Assembly (NCBI RefSeq): GCF_030158645.1
Contig: NZ_JAOASO010000023.1
Coordinates: 18,119 to 82,118, forward strand
DNA length: 64,000 nt
From: Hydrogenophaga sp.
GTDB lineage: Bacteria; Pseudomonadota; Gammaproteobacteria; Burkholderiales; Burkholderiaceae_C
Direction of reading: 5' to 3'
The stretch's first letter is position 1; every line of letters begins with the position of its first letter. The translations under genes were made by a program, and so were the position numbers. The notes beneath the pieces are model-generated. The model did no database searches and had not been told where the DNA came from. It saw nothing but the letters and a program-made list of their open reading frames with translations. This document shows, piece after piece, positions 8,531 through 15,504 of the stretch.

Positions 8531-9673
8531 ATGACTTTGATTCCAGAATCATCGGCAGACGGCCCGACTCCGGGCATCTATGCCGGCATCGAATCCCTCG
8601 CGGGTGTTTTTCACCCCCATGCGATCGAGGTGCAGGACTTCTCCCACTACCGCGCCATCATTGACCTGCGATCTGCGGCGGCGTTTGAGGACGACCACAT
8701 CCCCGGTGCGCTGCATGCCGATGTGCGTGATTGGGCGATCGGTGCGGCAGGTATGACGTCCGATTCCCCCGCGACAGCGCCTCTCGCGGTGCCCGAACCG
8801 ACAAAGTTGGAGCTGCCACCCGCGCTGCAGGCCTCTGTGGCTGCGGTGGGTCGGGACCAGGCCCTGCTTGTCTATTGCGACCAGGGAGGGCGGGTCAGCA
8901 ACCCGGTGGCCCGCGCCTTGCGCTGGCGCGGCTGGACGGTCGATGTGTTGCCCGGTGGCTGGATCAACTACCGCCGCTGGGTGTTGGCCGGGCTGGAGGT
9001 ACTGCCGCGCTTGGTCCCATTCCGCGTGATCGCGTCAGCTCTCGGCAGTGAGACGTTGCGCATCATGGCCGCCCTTCGCACCCTGGGGCAGCAGGTGCTC
9101 CACATCGAAGCACTGGCTGGGGTACGACGCAATGCGTTGTCTGTGCCCGTGTCAGCCGCCTCTCAACCCTCCCAAGCTTGGTTCGACAGTCAACTGCTGC
9201 AGGCGCTGCGCGCGCTGGACCCGCGCGCGGCGGTGTGGGTGACTGACACTGGCGCCCGGATCGGGGAGGTCATGTTGCCAGGGGCCCTGAACGACGCGCT
9301 CGCCATTGCACCGGTGGGCCAGCTGCGGATCGATGTGGCGATTCGGGCGGCGACATGGGCACAGGATGAACCCCTTTGCGCGAATGCCGATGCTTTGATC
9401 GAAACCGTGGCCAATCTGGATCCGCAGCCCCCGCCTGCTCTTGTGGCCCATTGGCTCGATCTGGCGAGACGTGGCGGCGGTATCCCCCTGTGGTCGAGCG
9501 TGTTGAGCGGGCACCTGGAGCCGATCTATCAATTTCAGCGCGCGCCGCGCGCTGATCGGCAGCATGCGCTGCCGTCGTTGCAGGTGGCGTCTATGTCCGG
9601 GCCAGTGCTCGCGCAGGCCTTGCGGCACTGGATACCCACACCAGGTGATGGTCGCTCAGCTGCGGTTACTTGA
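8531..9673 (+). CDS. SelU/MnmH-like protein: rhodanese domain plus degenerate P-loop domain
   Basis: A 380-residue protein that follows tRNA 2-selenouridine synthase (SelU/MnmH) along most of its length. The rhodanese domain (about 15-160) has the Ile-Asp-Leu-Arg-Ser start, the loop Tyr-Cys-Asp-Gln-Gly-Gly-Arg with Cys116, and the Gly-Gly-x-x-x-Tyr-Arg-Arg end. The second domain (about 165-330) keeps the family's Gln-Pro-Ser-Gln and Arg-Ile-Gly-Glu-Val-Met-Leu-Pro segments. Its P-loop reads Ala-Leu-Gly-Ser-Glu-Thr (170-175) instead of Gly-Ser-Gly-Lys-Thr, so nucleotide binding is doubtful. ATG 8531 is preferred over TTG 8519. It is divergent from the transfer operon and convergent with the LuxR gene. 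It may be a diverged sulfur-transfer protein. Confidence 0.75.
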   Translation: MTLIPESSADGPTPGIYAGIESLAGVFHPHAIEVQDFSHYRAIIDLRSAAAFEDDHIPGALHADVRDWAIGAAGMTSDSPATAPLAVPEPTKLELPPALQASVAAVGRDQALLVYCDQGGRVSNPVARALRWRGWTVDVLPGGWINYRRWVLAGLEVLPRLVPFRVIASALGSETLRIMAALRTLGQQVLHIEALAGVRRNALSVPVSAASQPSQAWFDSQLLQALRALDPRAAVWVTDTGARIGEVMLPGALNDALAIAPVGQLRIDVAIRAATWAQDEPLCANADALIETVANLDPQPPPALVAHWLDLARRGGGIPLWSSVLSGHLEPIYQFQRAPRADRQHALPSLQVASMSGPVLAQALRHWIPTPGDGRSAAVT

Positions 9674-10475
9674 GGATCAGGCCGAATTCCACGGCAAGTT
9701 GCACCGCCATGCGCCGGTTACCCACACCCAGCTTGGCGTTCATGCGCTGAAACCGTGAGTTGATGGAGCTTTTGCTGACCTGCATCTCATTTGCAATTTT
9801 TTTGCTGCTGTGACCTTGGCATTCGTGCTGCAGCAGCACGAGGTCGGCCGGTGTGATGCGGGCCTTGGCGATCAGGTCGCGCCGAATGCGAGCCAACCAC
9901 CAATCGTGCAGTTCCAGCGCCAACATGCGCGCGCTCACACGCAAGCGGGGCAGACCTGCATCCTCGAAATAGCCCGGGGTCGCTGAGCCCAGGCACAACA
10001 AGCTGATGCGTGAGTGCCCGGCGCCGGAATGGGCCGGCACCAGCACGGCCGATACAAAACCGGCGCGCGCTGCAAGGTCGATGACACGTCGGTGATCATT
10101 GTCCAATAAGTTCAGCGCGCTGGCGACGATGGGCTCGGAGTGGTGCGCGGCATAGGCGAGCCACGGGTCGTGGACAAAGTGTCCTTCCTGGACGTAAATG
10201 CGGGCCCAGGCGGGGTCGCAGGCCAGCATGAAACGGCAGGCCGCCAGGTCCCCATCGTCACGCACGAAACTCACAAAGACCGCACTCGTTGCCCCCAGGG
10301 CTGTGACGCCTTCAAGGAACAACGTGTGCACGGTCGGCTGATCGTTCGCCGCCGTGATCTGGGCAGCAATGGTGGCCACGCGCGCGGGGTAACGTTCGTC
10401 GGCAACCCGGGTGAGCAACGTCTCAGCGGGGGAGGGCGCAGTTGGTGGATTCGATGTCCCACAGTGCTTCTGCAT
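9666..10475 (-). CDS. LuxR-family regulator with autoinducer-binding domain
   Basis: The C-terminal about 60 residues form a LuxR-type helix-turn-helix (Ser-Ser-Lys-Lys-Ile-Ala, Val-Ser-Lys-Ser-Ser-Ile-Asn, ending in Ala-Val-x-x-Ala). The N-terminal domain keeps four acyl-homoserine-lactone pocket positions: Trp-x-x-x-Tyr, then Asp-Pro nine residues on (Trp57, Tyr61, Asp70, Pro71 in TraR-type numbering). The position equivalent to Trp85 is Ala. The start is uncertain. An earlier in-frame ATG at 10619 would add 48 Ser-rich residues that are the antiparallel reading of the neighbouring gene, so ATG 10475 is preferred; it still overlaps that gene by 53 bases. No luxI is in the window. A role in controlling ICE transfer is inference. 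Confidence 0.8.
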   Translation of the reverse strand: MQKHCGTSNPPTAPSPAETLLTRVADERYPARVATIAAQITAANDQPTVHTLFLEGVTALGATSAVFVSFVRDDGDLAACRFMLACDPAWARIYVQEGHFVHDPWLAYAAHHSEPIVASALNLLDNDHRRVIDLAARAGFVSAVLVPAHSGAGHSRISLLCLGSATPGYFEDAGLPRLRVSARMLALELHDWWLARIRRDLIAKARITPADLVLLQHECQGHSSKKIANEMQVSKSSINSRFQRMNAKLGVGNRRMAVQLAVEFGLILK

Positions 10476-10782
10476 CCCGCTGGAGCTGGAGGTAGAGCAG
10501 GGGCTGCTCGAATCGGATGGGGTCGTCCTCTCGCCAACGTTCGAACTTTCCCCGTTCGTCAAAGTGCAGGGACTGGCAGACACGGATGCCGCGGCGGGGG
10601 ACTTCTTCGCGTTCGACATACAAACCTCCTTGGACGCGTTGCAGGAAGAACTGCACCGACCCCTGCGGGCCCTGTGCGCTGCAGTGGCGCTCTGTGGGTG
10701 TGGCGACCGGCGAGCCCGAACCCACCCAAGGCGGACTGCGTGTGGCCCTGCGCCGTTGTGGCGGAAGCGGGCTGGTTGTCAT
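10423..10782 (-). CDS. Small protein of unknown function upstream of the LuxR gene
   Basis: A 119-residue reading frame whose second half looks like a genuine protein: Phe-Phe-Leu-Gln-Arg, a Glu-Arg-Glu-Glu turn, Gln-Ser-Leu-His-Phe, and Arg-Trp-Arg-Glu-Asp-Asp-Pro-Ile-Arg-Phe near residues 82-91. I recall similar small proteins from ICE-type regions of Burkholderiales but cannot name a family. The first about 35 residues are Pro/Arg/Ser-rich. A GAGAG sits upstream of the ATG at 10782. It runs in the direction of the LuxR gene and overlaps its start, so the two are probably co-transcribed. Confidence 0.55.
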   Translation of the reverse strand: MTTSPLPPQRRRATRSPPWVGSGSPVATPTERHCSAQGPQGSVQFFLQRVQGGLYVEREEVPRRGIRVCQSLHFDERGKFERWREDDPIRFEQPLLYLQLQRDAEALWDIESTNCALPR

Positions 10783-10904
10783 GAACACGCTCTCAAGCGG
10801 CAGTCGGCCACGACGGCCACGCCAAGGGCGCGGCGGGCATTCACCGATGGGGAGTCCTTCGACGCCGCAGATGCTGCGGCCGACACCATGACCAAGAGGT
10901 GCAT
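10779..10904 (-). CDS. Possible 41-residue peptide, unknown
   Basis: A short frame with CGGAG well placed in front of the ATG at 10904. Its TGA overlaps the next gene's ATG (10782) in the TGATG manner, which is a coupling arrangement. It begins Met-His-Leu-Leu-Val-Met-Val and has a short hydrophobic start like an export signal. Nothing else supports it, and it may be chance. Confidence 0.25.
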   Translation of the reverse strand: MHLLVMVSAAASAASKDSPSVNARRALGVAVVADCRLRACS

Positions 10905-11312
10905 AGCTGCTCCGAGCGAATCGTTCAATGACACGGTCCGCACGGACAGGCGGCTTGAGGTGGCCCGAAGTGCACGGGCTTCTGAAGGGTCCCAAGTAGT
11001 GACCAAGACATCCCGTTGTGTCCATACCGAGCCCCAATTGTTTTGTTAAAAATCGTACGAATATGCTGCAAAGGCTGGCGCCGAGATGCAGACAATTTGG
11101 CATTAGCGCACCAAGGTTTTTACGGCTGGCTTTGGTTCCCTCGATGCGTGACATGAGGCTCTTTCGCGCCATCGTGAGCGGCTGGTTCCCGTTGAGACTT
11201 TTACGAAATGTTGCCGTGTCGTTTCTATCCGGTATCGGGTTGTTGCTTGATCGAGGGGTGTTGAATCGGCTCGCCCTGCAGCAGTCGCCGACGTCCAAGG
11301 AAGGAGAAACGC
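10905..11312. other. Intergenic region without a convincing gene
   Basis: About 400 bases between the leftward luxR-side genes and the rightward small-gene pair. The base composition is visibly more AT-rich than the surroundings, especially near 11035-11065 and 11200-11230, as expected for divergent promoters. I could not identify promoter hexamers with normal spacing, nor an obvious lux box. Open frames crossing it have codon patterns unlike neighbouring genes. Confidence 0.5.
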
Positions 11313-11498
11313 ATGCCAAGAAACCAGGAACAAACTTTGATGAATCAGATGTGCAATGACGAGCTCGATTGCACATGGCGCGTGTCCTGCGGGGATGTTG
11401 GTCCTTGTAGTTGTGATGCAGCGGGTGGCGCCCACGGGTGCATTGTTCTGGCAAAACGTGCAAGGGGGGCGTGCCATGTGGCTGTTGGTCGCCCGTGA
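11313..11498 (+). CDS. Possible 61-residue leader ORF with very strong ribosome binding site
   Basis: AAGGAAGGAG at 11297-11306 stands 6 bases before ATG 11313, one of the strongest ribosome binding sites in the window. The encoded 61 residues are Cys-rich (seven Cys) and resemble no family I know. The frame overlaps the start of the next membrane-protein gene in a different phase, so it may act as a translated leader that couples initiation of that gene. A frameshifted true N-terminus for the membrane protein is the other possibility. Confidence 0.35.
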   Translation: MPRNQEQTLMNQMCNDELDCTWRVSCGDVGPCSCDAAGGAHGCIVLAKRARGACHVAVGRP

Positions 11499-11781
11499 AG
11501 CGCCGCCCGACGCGCCGTTTTGGCCAGGCCGTCATCTGCTGGCCGCGGTGGATGCGGTGCTGTGGCCGCTCCTCTGGGTGATGGTCTTCAGCGCTGCGCC
11601 GGCACCGATGGGCGTGGTGGGGCCGTTCGTGTCGGCCCTGGCGTTGCTGGCGGGACTGAGTCGGTTGCACCGCGCCCTGTGGGTAAACCACCGCTACCGG
11701 TTCACGACCTGGCGTTGGGGGCGCGTGGTGGCCGTCCTGTTGCTGGTCGGATTCGTGATGAAGGTGATGCTGGTTGTCTAG
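11395..11781 (+). CDS. Small integral membrane protein, unknown function
   Basis: A frame with three predicted membrane segments in its C-terminal 90 residues (around Leu-Leu-Ala-Ala-Val-Asp-Ala-Val-Leu-Trp, then Gly-Pro-Phe-Val-Ser-Ala-Leu, then Val-Val-Ala-Val-Leu-Leu-Leu) and a hydrophobic N-terminus. Starts at 11356, 11395 and 11416 are all possible; 11395 is a compromise with GCGGGG directly before it. It lies inside the ICE. No family is recognised, though the TM pattern and codon use suggest a real gene. Confidence 0.5.
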   Translation: MLVLVVVMQRVAPTGALFWQNVQGGRAMWLLVAREAPPDAPFWPGRHLLAAVDAVLWPLLWVMVFSAAPAPMGVVGPFVSALALLAGLSRLHRALWVNHRYRFTTWRWGRVVAVLLLVGFVMKVMLVV

Positions 11782-11898
11782 GTTGCGGCGGTGGGAGCGC
11801 GCCGTTTAAGTTGAGCTTGGCGCGCGGAAATATCGCGACTCGCTTTCAGTTGAGTGTGGTGGTGGCCCACCACGCCGATCCATCCGCCCTGCAACACG

Positions 11899-12126
11899 TC
11901 AATGGCTGGCTGTGGGACGTGCTGCGCTCCACCGTTCCAGATCGGCTCGGTGCCAGCCGATGGCACGGCTCGACAACTTGACGGGGGAGGGGAATTTGTC
12001 CTCTGCCACCAGACGGTAAATCGTCGAACGGCCCAAGCCGGTCAATCGAGTGACCGCAGGCAGTCGCAGGAACGTCAGAGCGTCCGTGTGGGTGGACTCC
12101 ATGGGGGGAGGCGGGTTGGTGCGCAT
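11899..12126 (-). CDS. AlpA-family excisionase-like DNA-binding regulator
   Basis: A 75-residue protein that is almost entirely one winged helix-turn-helix of the AlpA/MerR-like type (PF05930): Phe-Leu-Arg-Leu-Pro-Ala-Val, Thr-Gly-Leu-Gly-Arg-Ser-Thr-Ile-Tyr-Arg, Phe-Pro-x-Pro-Val-Lys-Leu, then Gly-Trp at the wing. TTGGAG precedes the ATG at 12126. Such proteins commonly act as activators of integrase genes or as recombination directionality factors in integrated elements. Its position 1.4 kb from the integrase fits that, but its target is inferred. Confidence 0.85.
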   Translation of the reverse strand: MRTNPPPPMESTHTDALTFLRLPAVTRLTGLGRSTIYRLVAEDKFPSPVKLSSRAIGWHRADLERWSAARPTASH

Positions 12127-12339
12127 GGGTGTGCTCCAAGTGAGGAATGCTTTCCACTGTAGGCAGGTCGCAAACACCCGAGCCGATGACTTTGGGATAA
12201 AAATAGTCTTTTATCTCGTGTGCCGCCCCTTGGCGATCGATACCCCCCTCAAGGTTGTCCTGCCTGCCGTCGACCACCGTTCACTCAGGTGCAGCAGCAA
12301 ACAGCCCGCAACAACAACTGAGTTCCACCGTTACCCACC

Positions 12340-12600
12340 ATGCGAGCCCTGTTTCTGAAAGCCAACAACGGTTTGCGTCGAACACTGCGCCATGCACTGG
12401 TCGCTCTTTTGCTGTTGATTTTGTGTGTGTACGGGATCCGCGCGGCGTTGACGTTCCTGCTCGGTAGGTTGCCTTCGATCTGGGAGTTGGTGGGCATTAC
12501 GCTGCCGCTGGGTCTTGTGGTGGTCCTGATGCTGCGGTGGCACCACAACCGACGAATGCGGCGCACGATCGTGAGCTTGCAAGACTCCGCACTTTGGTGA
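12340..12600 (+). CDS. Small two-TM membrane protein, unknown
   Basis: An 86-residue protein with a basic N-terminus, two hydrophobic segments (about 19-37 and 47-65) and a basic C-terminal tail. There is no clear Shine-Dalgarno before the ATG, so the start is uncertain. It lies between the AlpA gene and the LysE-type exporter inside the ICE. I do not recognise a family. Confidence 0.45.
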   Translation: MRALFLKANNGLRRTLRHALVALLLLILCVYGIRAALTFLLGRLPSIWELVGITLPLGLVVVLMLRWHHNRRMRRTIVSLQDSALW

Positions 12601-12772
12601 TCAGACGTCGCGCCAACCAGCTTTGCCAGCCCAGCGCTGCGGTACGACTGATCGAACCACTTTCAAATGGACAAGCGACGTTGGGCCCTCTGTGTTGTGA
12701 GCGCTGTCAGGGAGAATGGCGAGCCATAGGCTGCACCTTGTTGACAGCCTCACTTCATCCAACACCTACCCC

Positions 12773-13405
12773 ATGACTCTTTCCACCTGGTTGCTGTACG
12801 CGGTAGCGGTCCTCGTCTTGACGGTCACTCCCGGGCCAAGTGTGCTCATGTGCATTTCTACGTCGGTTCAGCTCGGTTCGCGCCGTGCGCTCATAGCGGC
12901 ACTGGGGAGCACGACGGCCATCGCTTGCATCATGTTTCTGTCCATGCTCGGCCTGGGTGCCGTTCTCGCCGCATCGGACGTGCTCTTCTCAGCTCTGAAG
13001 TGGATGGGCGCCGCCTACTTGGCCTACCTGGGGCTGACCTCCTTGTTGTCGAAGGCCGCTGGCCTGAAGGTTCCAAGTGACGCGCGTGGGTCCAACAGCA
13101 CTCGCTCGTTGTTTTCGCGTGGCATGCTGGTGGGTGCCAGCAACCCGAAAGCCTTGCTTTTCTTTGGCGCACTGTTTCCCCAGTTCATCGACTCCTCGGC
13201 GTCGCAAGCTCCGCAGTTCGTGGTTCTGGGAGTCACCTTCGTCTTTTTCGAACTCTTTTGGCTGTCGATCTACGCACTGACCGCGGCGCGTGCAAGGCAG
13301 TGGCTGCAACAGCCACGCCGAGCACTTGCCTTCAACCGCGTCACGGGTGTGGTGTTTCTGCTGGCTGCAGGGTTCCTGGCCGCCACCAAACGCACCGCGC
13401 CTTGA
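12773..13405 (+). CDS. LysE/RhtB-family amino-acid exporter
   Basis: A 210-residue polytopic membrane protein with about six hydrophobic segments. The family signature near the N-terminus (Thr-Pro-Gly-Pro, about 20-23) is present, as is the central Gly-x-x-x-Gly-Ala-Ser-Asn-Pro-Lys-Ala motif. RhtB-type carriers export homoserine, threonine, lysine or related compounds; the substrate cannot be read from sequence. The start at 12773 gives the standard family N-terminus; upstream in-frame codons give unrelated residues. It is the last rightward gene before the integrase, probably ICE cargo. Confidence 0.85.
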   Translation: MTLSTWLLYAVAVLVLTVTPGPSVLMCISTSVQLGSRRALIAALGSTTAIACIMFLSMLGLGAVLAASDVLFSALKWMGAAYLAYLGLTSLLSKAAGLKVPSDARGSNSTRSLFSRGMLVGASNPKALLFFGALFPQFIDSSASQAPQFVVLGVTFVFFELFWLSIYALTAARARQWLQQPRRALAFNRVTGVVFLLAAGFLAATKRTAP

Positions 13406-13411
13406 CCAGCG

Positions 13412-13534
13412 TCACCCATACAACTGCTCGGGTTGGATCGGCATGTCTGCAGGATCGAGTCGGCGCGCCAGATATTGGTCAGTCAACACACTAGATAAGG
13501 ATTGAATCTCAGATAAGCCAACGGTCAAAGACAT
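13412..13534 (-). CDS. Possible 40-residue protein downstream of the integrase
   Basis: A 40-codon frame with a near-perfect ribosome binding site: AAGGAGG (13540-13546, read leftwards) 5 bases from the ATG at 13534. It starts 25 bases after the integrase stop on the same strand and so could be the second gene of an integrase transcript. The product is acidic, with Ser-Leu-Thr-Val-Gly-Leu-Ser-Glu near the start. No family is recognised; the strength of the initiation site is the main support. Confidence 0.45.
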   Translation of the reverse strand: MSLTVGLSEIQSLSSVLTDQYLARRLDPADMPIQPEQLYG

Positions 13535-13559
13535 CGAGTCCTCCTTCAAAAGGGCGCCT

Positions 13560-14774
13560 CTACGCACGGTGCTTTTTGGTGGCCACGACGTTGCCCGCCA
13601 CGCAGGCATCCAGAAAGTTGCTCCACGCCTGCATCATGGCTGCGCGCGGCTGAAGATACAGGGCGTGGTTGTAGGACGCGCTGACCTGGTTGCGCTCTTG
13701 GTGGGCCAGCTGCAGCTCGATGTGCTCATGTGGCCAGCCCTGCTCGTGCAGCAGGGTGGACGCGATCCCACGAAATCCATGGCCCGTCATTCGGCCCTTG
13801 TAGCCCATGCGGTCGAGTGCACCCAAGATCGTGTTGTTGCTCATGGATTTTTCGTGATCGCGTTCGCCAGGAAAGAGTAAGGTGCTGTGGCCAGTCAGCG
13901 TGTGCAAGCTGCGCAGCAGTGTCACCGCTTGAGAGGACAACGGCACAATGTGCGGGGACTTCATCTTCATGCGTGAGGCCGGAATGTCCCAACGAGCCCC
14001 ATCCAAATCGAACTCTTCCCAGCGAGCGCCGATCAGTTCACTGGTGCGCACGAAGGTCATCGCCATCAGCTTGATGGCGACACGTGTGACGGTGCTGCCG
14101 TTGTACACCTCAATCTTGCGCAGCAACTGCGGTAGCTCCTTGCCGTCGACCCGGGCGTAGTTCTCCTTCTTGCGTGTGGCCAGTACGTCGCTCGGGCGAA
14201 TGTCCACGGCTGGGTTGCGGCGGGCCACGCCGTGCGCTATGGCGTAGCGGAAGATCTGGGAGCAGGTTTGAAGGGCACGCTTGGCGATGTCTAGCGCGCC
14301 ACGCTTTTCGATGGCTTTCATCATCGCAACCAGTTCGGGCGCTTCTATCTCTGCGATGGGGCGCGTTCCGATCGCTGGAATGACGTCGGCTTCCAGGCGG
14401 CGCCAGACGTAGACGGTGTGGCTGTCGCTGCGTGCGGATTTCCAGCTTTCCCACCATTTTTTCGCCACGGCAGCAAAGGTGTCCTCCACGGCCAAGCGGC
14501 GGGCGATCTTCTCGGATTTGCGGGCCGCCATCGGGTCAGACCCAGAGGCCAGGAGTTTGCGGGCTTCGTCCACCTTGTCTCGGGCTTGGGCAAGCGAGAT
14601 ATCCGGGTAAGAGCCCAGGGCCATGAGCTTTTGTTTGCCGTCAAAGCGGTAGGCCCAGCGCCACAACTTCGAGCCTTGAGGCGTGACATGCAGCTGCAAG
14701 CCACGCCCATCAGAGAGTTTAAAGGCGGTGTTCGTGGGCTTGCTGGCTTTGATGGCTATGTCGGTCAGGGCCAT
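13560..14774 (-). CDS. int: P4-type tyrosine integrase of the ICE
   Basis: A 404-residue tyrosine recombinase. Residues about 1-90 are the DUF4102 arm-binding domain typical of P4-type integrases (Lys-Leu-Ser-Asp-Gly-Arg-Gly-Leu), then a SAM-like core-binding domain (about 98-185), then the catalytic domain with Arg243, Lys near 270, His332-x-x-Arg335, His358 and Tyr368. All catalytic positions are present, so it should be active. AGGGGGAA precedes the ATG at 14774; the open frame continues upstream but has no support. It lies 190 bases from tRNA-Ser and should recombine the element with that gene's 3' end. Confidence 0.95.
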   Translation of the reverse strand: MALTDIAIKASKPTNTAFKLSDGRGLQLHVTPQGSKLWRWAYRFDGKQKLMALGSYPDISLAQARDKVDEARKLLASGSDPMAARKSEKIARRLAVEDTFAAVAKKWWESWKSARSDSHTVYVWRRLEADVIPAIGTRPIAEIEAPELVAMMKAIEKRGALDIAKRALQTCSQIFRYAIAHGVARRNPAVDIRPSDVLATRKKENYARVDGKELPQLLRKIEVYNGSTVTRVAIKLMAMTFVRTSELIGARWEEFDLDGARWDIPASRMKMKSPHIVPLSSQAVTLLRSLHTLTGHSTLLFPGERDHEKSMSNNTILGALDRMGYKGRMTGHGFRGIASTLLHEQGWPHEHIELQLAHQERNQVSASYNHALYLQPRAAMMQAWSNFLDACVAGNVVATKKHRA

Positions 14775-14783
14775 GTTTCCCCC

Positions 14784-14806
14784 TGTTGGTAGAGGAGATA
14801 CCAACA
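14784..14806. promoter_or_regulatory. Inverted repeat just upstream of the integrase
   Basis: TGTTGGTA (14784-14791) and TACCAACA (14799-14806) form a perfect 8-base inverted repeat with a 7-base spacer, 10 bases in front of the integrase ATG. A further copy, GATACCAACA, lies at 14831-14840, matching 14797-14806 exactly. This fits an integrase arm-binding or autoregulatory operator cluster at the element end. Confidence 0.6.
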
Positions 14807-14830
14807 CGGCATCACCTGCATACCCACAAC

Positions 14831-14840
14831 GATACCAACA
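14831..14840. repeat. Third copy of the GATACCAACA element
   Basis: An exact 10-base direct repeat of 14797-14806, 34 bases further from the integrase. Repeated short elements in this position are typical of recombinase arm sites in attL/attR regions. Confidence 0.5.
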
Positions 14841-14883
14841 GAAAACCTTGGATGACAAGAAGTGTTTTGGGACGCCGAAAAAC

Positions 14884-14920
14884 AAAAAAGCCCCGAATCA
14901 CTAGGTGAAACGGGGCTTTT
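14884..14920 (-). terminator. Intrinsic terminator after tRNA-Ser
   Basis: Read leftwards, AAAAGCCCCG pairs with CGGGGCTTTT around a 16-base loop and is followed by TTTTTTGTT. It lies about 45 bases past the tRNA 3' end and should end the tRNA transcript before the integrase. The run is A-rich on the other side, so it may work in both directions. Confidence 0.8.
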
Positions 14921-14962
14921 CGGGGTCTGTCGAGATGCCTTGGGAGGCTCTGAAACTCAATT

Positions 14963-15053
<91 letters not shown>

Positions 15054-15089
15054 GCGAAGCCTGCGATTGTAGCAGTCTTGCCGACCTGC

Positions 15090-15482
15090 TCAGGCGGTCG
15101 GGCTGCCATCGGCGGTCTTGTGCCAGGCGTGTTGTTGCAGAACCTCCAGTGAAACGTGTTGCAAGGTGGTGGCGTTGGTGCTCTCCAGCACCACGGGTGG
15201 GGCCACGCCGGCTTGCAAGGCCTCTTTCCAGCGCTGCACGCACAGGCACCAGCGATCGCCCGGCTTGAGGCCGGCGAAGCGCCATTCGGGCCGCGGCGTG
15301 CTCAGGTCGTTGCCGCGCTCTCTCGAGAACTCGAGAAAGGTCGCCGTCACGCGTGCGCACACGACGTGGGTGCCATGGTCGTCGGGGCCGGTCTCGCAGC
15401 AGCCGTCGCGGTAGAAGCCGGTGAGTGGGTCGTACGAGCAGGGCAGCAGCTCGGTGCCAAGGACGTTGCGGGCGGTGGTCAT
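15090..15482 (-). CDS. DUF2237 family protein
   Basis: A 130-residue protein that matches DUF2237 (PF09996) over its whole length: Asn-Val-Leu-Gly-Thr start, Pro-x-Thr-Gly-Phe-Tyr-Arg-Asp-Gly-Cys-Cys, Thr-His-Val-Val-Cys-Ala-Arg, Gly-Asn-Asp-Leu-Ser-Thr-Pro, and Gly-Asp-Arg-Trp-Cys-Leu-Cys. The conserved Cys pairs suggest metal binding or redox chemistry, but no function is established to my knowledge. It is the first chromosomal gene beyond the tRNA and lies after the SPFH gene on the same strand. Confidence 0.92.
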   Translation of the reverse strand: MTTARNVLGTELLPCSYDPLTGFYRDGCCETGPDDHGTHVVCARVTATFLEFSRERGNDLSTPRPEWRFAGLKPGDRWCLCVQRWKEALQAGVAPPVVLESTNATTLQHVSLEVLQQHAWHKTADGSPTA

Positions 15483-15504
15483 GGTTGTTCGATCTGCAGA
15501 AAGT

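Noticed and set aside
10476..10619. A 48-residue Ser-rich N-terminal extension of the LuxR protein
   Set aside because: It is the out-of-frame reading of the overlapping small gene and is not part of the LuxR domain; the start at 10475 is more likely.
10936..10947. Short palindrome GTCCG-CA-CGGAC as a lux-type operator
   Set aside because: Only five-base arms in GC-rich DNA, expected by chance, and not at a lux-box length or position.
10411..11691. Several long frames on both strands between the LuxR gene and the membrane gene
   Set aside because: Only the C-terminal 119 codons of one frame look protein-like; the remainder has irregular composition and no ribosome sites and covers AT-rich intergenic DNA.
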